From the NCBI GenBank assembly GCA_947626215.1, contig CANQRJ010000069.1, forward strand, positions 1 through 7,370: a stretch of DNA of 7,370 bases, in the 5' to 3' direction. Shown here one piece after another: positions 5,061-7,370 of this stretch. Under the pieces are notes generated by a model, which had not been told where the DNA came from, ran no database searches, and worked only from the letters and a program-made list of their open reading frames with translations. The translations under genes and the position numbers were made by a program. This stretch comes from an uncultured Bacilli bacterium (lineage in GTDB: Bacteria > Bacillota_I > Bacilli_A > RF39 > UBA660). The first letter of the stretch is position 1; each line of letters starts with the position of its first letter.

Positions 5061-5815
5061 ACATCTCTTGTTGGAACTGCATCTAAAGATAATTTTGCAC
5101 TGAAGGATCCATTCGTTAAATATAATTGATCCACACCTGTGGATTGAGATAAATCTTGAAAATTAACTGTTCCATCATTTTCTAACCAAATATAAAAATC
5201 AATTTTATCCGTTTCACCTATTTCTAATATTTTACCATTTTCCATAAGTAATTTAGATTCAAATCTTACCATATCATTTTCCGTTGGTTTAGCATATTGC
5301 TCTCCATTTTCACCTGTAATTATTTGAGGCTCTTCATATTCTTCGTCACTAAAATCACCAGTAATTTCTTTTGAGCCTTCTTCTCCATCATTAATTATGA
5401 TGGCCCATTTAAAATATTGACTTATTAAATTTTTAGATATACTCATATCAACAAGTTTTATCGTATACTTTGCATTTATTGTAGATGGTTTTGCTTGTTC
5501 TTGTTCTGGGCTTTCTATGTTTTTTAAAGTTTCTTCACTATTATTCGTTACAGTAAACGATACTTTCTGTCCTTTTGTTTTGTAATCCTCTTTATCAATT
5601 AATCCAAGCTCTGTTGCACTTATAGCTTCGGCATTTTCTATCGTTGATGTCACATTTAAAAATCCTGCTTGTTCTGTAGGAACATCACTTTCTCCAGAAA
5701 AATTAATGGTAAAGTAAGCATAACTTAAACTTACTCCAACTGTCATAATCGATATAACAAATATTAAAACCATAATTGTATACTTTTTAATATCGTTTTT
5801 TGAATTTTTTTCCAT
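5045..5815 (-). CDS. TasA/camelysin-like exported surface protein
   Basis: This 256-residue protein has a Lys-rich head (1-11), one hydrophobic segment (about 13-32) and the junction SYAYFT (31-36). The junction resembles the SipW-type signal peptide end of TasA-family proteins (B. subtilis TasA has a similar Ala-aromatic junction), with possible cleavage after Ala33. The rest is acidic and rich in alternating hydrophobic residues, with stretches such as VSFTVTNNSEE (85-95) and YTIKLVDMSIS (117-127). This is consistent with a beta-sandwich like those of TasA. No LPXTG sorting signal is seen at the C-terminus and no dedicated signal peptidase gene is in the window. The start ATG 5815 is favoured over an in-frame GTG at 5824 because AAGGTG sits 6 nt before it and overlaps the GTG. 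It lies 14 nt after the upstream anchored-protein gene, in one operon. Fibre formation is not shown; it could also be an unrelated single-span surface protein. Confidence 0.7.
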   Translation of the reverse strand: MEKNSKNDIKKYTIMVLIFVISIMTVGVSLSYAYFTINFSGESDVPTEQAGFLNVTSTIENAEAISATELGLIDKEDYKTKGQKVSFTVTNNSEETLKNIESPEQEQAKPSTINAKYTIKLVDMSISKNLISQYFKWAIIINDGEEGSKEITGDFSDEEYEEPQIITGENGEQYAKPTENDMVRFESKLLMENGKILEIGETDKIDFYIWLENDGTVNFQDLSQSTGVDQLYLTNGSFSAKLSLDAVPTRDVEEKQ

Positions 5816-5821
5816 TTTTTT

Positions 5822-5827
5822 CACCTT
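5822..5827 (-). promoter_or_regulatory. Ribosome binding site that decides the TasA-like start
   Basis: AAGGTG lies 6 nt before the ATG at 5815. The alternative GTG start (5822-5824) is part of this sequence and lacks its own site upstream, so the shorter protein is preferred. Confidence 0.6.
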
Positions 5828-5829
5828 CT

Positions 5830-6465
5830 TTAATTTGCTTTATAAAATACAACACCCATTTTATTTCCATCTGGAATTAAAATAAGAACACCACTTGTAT
5901 CATATCCTAAATTTTCTTCATATTCCCAAGAAACAGGAACTCGGTAACCTCCTGCATTGCTTTTATCTGGCATTTCAAAAGTGGTTTCTGTAATTTCTCC
6001 TGAAGTTGCACTTACAACAACTGGTAGTTCTTGAGTTCTCGTATCATCTAGATTATTTTCTACGGTTTTATATACACTACTCTCGGCAACGGTTCGAAAA
6101 GAATCTACTGCGTCTTTATATACATATTCTAATCCCCCTACATCATAACGACTCACTTTATTTTGAATTGTAAAGAAGTCCATAATGAACAATTCACTAA
6201 TCAGGCGCATATATTCCATTTTATCATAGTCTTCATTTTGTAAAAGAGTTTTTAATTCTTCAAATTTTTGTTTAAAATTTTCAGTATCTCGATCTTCTAG
6301 ATTATAGCCATATTCCTCAATGGTATTCGTAACAATGACTTCTTTAACAGGAGGAGTATCAGGCTTTTTTTCTTTTATAAATACGAAGTAATAGATGCCT
6401 CCACCGATTCCTATTAGTAACAATATCACCACTACTGCAATCCATATTTTAGTACTTTTTTTCAT
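5830..6465 (-). CDS. Membrane-anchored extracytoplasmic protein of unknown function
   Basis: This 211-residue protein is not recognised. Residues 1-6 are basic, 7-30 form one strongly hydrophobic segment with a GIGGG run, and 31-45 are a Lys/Pro-rich stalk (KEKKPDTPP). The ectodomain has a helical half (about 55-140, including NFKQKFEELKTLLQ and a conserved-looking FFTIQNKVSRYDVGGLEYVY). A second half (about 147-209) is rich in strands and ends in GVLILIPDGNKMGVVFYKAN. There is no lipobox Cys and no obvious catalytic motif. The start ATG 6465 has AGGGTG at 7 nt and a strong promoter upstream. It is followed after 14 nt by the TasA-like gene, so the two may act together at the cell surface, for example as anchor or accessory factor and secreted subunit. 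That role is inference from the pairing. Confidence 0.82.
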   Translation of the reverse strand: MKKSTKIWIAVVVILLLIGIGGGIYYFVFIKEKKPDTPPVKEVIVTNTIEEYGYNLEDRDTENFKQKFEELKTLLQNEDYDKMEYMRLISELFIMDFFTIQNKVSRYDVGGLEYVYKDAVDSFRTVAESSVYKTVENNLDDTRTQELPVVVSATSGEITETTFEMPDKSNAGGYRVPVSWEYEENLGYDTSGVLILIPDGNKMGVVFYKAN

Positions 6466-6490
6466 ACTTATGCACCCTATTCTTTAGAGT

Positions 6491-6519
6491 ATTATATCAT
6501 AGGTCACCGAAACTTGCAA
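6491..6519 (-). promoter_or_regulatory. Strong sigma-A promoter of the surface-protein operon
   Basis: On the minus strand, -35 TTGCAA (6514-6519) and -10 TATAAT (6491-6496) are separated by 17 bp, and a TG one base before the -10 gives an extended element. The predicted start is near 6484, about 19 nt before the ATG. It lies only about 10 bp beyond the stop codon of the GNAT-like gene. No terminator was seen in between, so read-through is also possible. Confidence 0.8.
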
Positions 6520-6529
6520 TTTCTAATCA

Positions 6530-7225
6530 TTAAATTTTTCCTTTTTGATGAGATTCTATTGTATTTTTTATTTTTGTGTTAGCAAGTTCCTCTTTTAATA
6601 ATTCATAATACACTTCTTTTCGATTTCGATTTTGTAAAGGCATGATCACTTGATCTAATAAAATGTGATTCATAGGATTGTGAATAACTTCATAATTATC
6701 CGTTTGATAAACATTCGTATTTAAAAAAGCTTTTTCATGTTTCTCATCTTTAAATAAAAGATATTTTTGTTTATCTTCTAATTCTTTACTTCGACAAATA
6801 GTAATTACATCTTTCCTCGTTTGATATAAACTTAAATCAAACACTTCAAATCCATAAGTTTTTAATAAATATAATAAAAATGGTTTTCTCTGATTATGAT
6901 TAACTCCTAAAAAATCAAGTCCTTGATTCCAACATAAATCAATCCAACTAGCCACTAAAAAAGACGCGATATGAAGATTTCGATACTTTTCATCTACAAA
7001 AACTCCAATAAATTGACTGACCTTCTTTTCAAAATCTACCGTAAAATAAAGATAACCTTGTCTTTCTAACTCGCCATTGACAACACCAAAAGCACTTAAA
7101 TAAACTCGATTTTCTTCTTTTATATTTGCTTTTTTTAAATATAAATCTTGAGAATAATCCCCAGAAAAAAATCCTGTTTTATATAATATATTTTTTTGAA
7201 TTTCTAATTCGTTTAATTTTGACAT
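6530..7225 (-). CDS. GNAT-like acyltransferase domain protein, divergent
   Basis: This 231-residue cytoplasmic protein has a central part resembling a GCN5-related N-acetyltransferase. A beta strand, YLYFTVDF (58-65), leads to VSQFIGVFVDEKYRNLHIASFLVASW (69-94), which corresponds to motif A (V-x-x-x-x-R-x-x-G-x-G/A), then GVNHNQRKPFLLYLLKTYGFEVFD (107-130), the usual motif-B region before the 'GF' strand. The glycines of the phosphate-binding turn are replaced (RNLHIA at 82-87), so acetyl-CoA binding is uncertain. The C-terminal 90 residues are charged and unassigned. The start was set at ATG 7225: GGGG lies 6 nt upstream, whereas the in-frame ATG at 7237 coincides with the predicted transcription start and has no ribosome site. 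The substrate is unknown. It is the upstream neighbour of the surface operon but has its own promoter. Confidence 0.6.
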   Translation of the reverse strand: MSKLNELEIQKNILYKTGFFSGDYSQDLYLKKANIKEENRVYLSAFGVVNGELERQGYLYFTVDFEKKVSQFIGVFVDEKYRNLHIASFLVASWIDLCWNQGLDFLGVNHNQRKPFLLYLLKTYGFEVFDLSLYQTRKDVITICRSKELEDKQKYLLFKDEKHEKAFLNTNVYQTDNYEVIHNPMNHILLDQVIMPLQNRNRKEVYYELLKEELANTKIKNTIESHQKGKI

Positions 7226-7242
7226 AAGAATCCCCATGAACC

Positions 7243-7248
7243 ATTATA
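7243..7248 (-). promoter_or_regulatory. -10 element of the GNAT-like gene
   Basis: The minus strand reads TATAAT. The hexamer 17 bp upstream (TTTCAT) is a weak -35. The predicted start is near 7236, leaving a leader of only about 11 nt, just long enough for the GGGGAT ribosome site. This helps rule out the upstream ATG. Confidence 0.5.
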
Positions 7249-7307
7249 ATATATAAAAGGACAAAATGAAAAGGATTTTTAAATTTTTTGATAGACAGAG
7301 TCTAAAT

Positions 7308-7370
7308 TTATCGGAAAAGGAAAAAGTAGCCTAAAATGAAGGATAAGCAATAGAATGAATAGTAAAAGAT
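7308..7370 (-). CDS. Possible C-terminal end of a membrane protein (partial)
   Basis: Read from the right edge on the minus strand, 20 codons are open and end in TAA at 7308-7310. The peptide is very hydrophobic and aromatic (IFYYSFYCLSFILGYFFLFR), like a last membrane helix with a short basic end. It agrees in direction with its neighbours. The stretch is too short to exclude chance, no terminator follows it, and a competing rightward frame overlaps it. Confidence 0.35.
   Translation of the reverse strand: MFYYSFYCLSFILGYFFLFR

Noticed and set aside
1..7370. CRISPR array, insertion sequence, tRNA, rRNA or complete defence island
   Set aside because: No regularly spaced direct repeats of CRISPR type, transposase-like frame, terminal inverted repeats or tRNA-like CCA/anticodon arms were seen; the DUF1016-like gene alone is not enough to call a defence system.
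7355..7370. Rightward ATG start at the very end of the window
   Set aside because: Only five codons are visible and no well-spaced ribosome site precedes it.

Overview
The window is AT-rich DNA read with the standard code (Trp is TGG). It has tight leftward operons, AGGAGG/AAGGTG-type Shine-Dalgarno sequences and sigma-A-like promoters. The gene content is an OmpR-family two-component system, a YebC/PmpR protein of the YeeI-like group, a ZIP metal transporter, and cell-surface proteins with an N-terminal membrane anchor. Together these suggest a low-GC Gram-positive bacterium of the Bacilli, possibly one of the gut lineages near Erysipelotrichia/RF39. That placement is inference from style and content; no marker gene is present.

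Layout from left to right. (1) Positions 1-166 hold the 5' end of a leftward gene for a membrane-anchored surface protein, which runs off the window. It is divergent from a 63-residue XRE-type regulator (301-492, the only well-supported rightward gene). The 134-bp gap between them carries three near-identical palindromes of the form TGAC-N6-GTCA, placed as operators for both genes. (2) Positions 491-560 hold two back-to-back hairpin terminators closing the rightward regulator and the leftward two-component region. (3) Positions 561-2764 hold a histidine kinase/response regulator pair (730-2112 and 2093-2764). TTCAC direct repeats spaced 11 bp, set 4 bp before a -10 hexamer, occur both upstream of the response regulator and just downstream of the kinase. 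The second copy would drive a short transcript of about 150 nt ending at the 530-560 hairpin. (4) Positions 2830-3330 hold a stand-alone protein resembling the N-terminal DUF1016 (YhcG-type) domain without its nuclease half. (5) Positions 3470-4989 hold a ZIP transporter and a YebC-family protein, translationally linked and sharing one promoter and terminator. (6) Positions 5045-6465 hold a two-gene surface module: a membrane-anchored protein of unknown family and a TasA/camelysin-like protein, with a strong promoter and a terminator. (7) Positions 6530-7225 hold a divergent GNAT-like protein with its own promoter. The right edge may contain the last 20 codons of a leftward membrane protein.

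The two most interesting signals are regulatory. One is the three-operator XRE switch facing a surface-protein gene. The other is the shared 11-bp repeat promoter that links the two-component system to itself and to an unannotated small transcript. No CRISPR array, insertion sequence, tRNA or rRNA was seen. No complete defence system could be supported.
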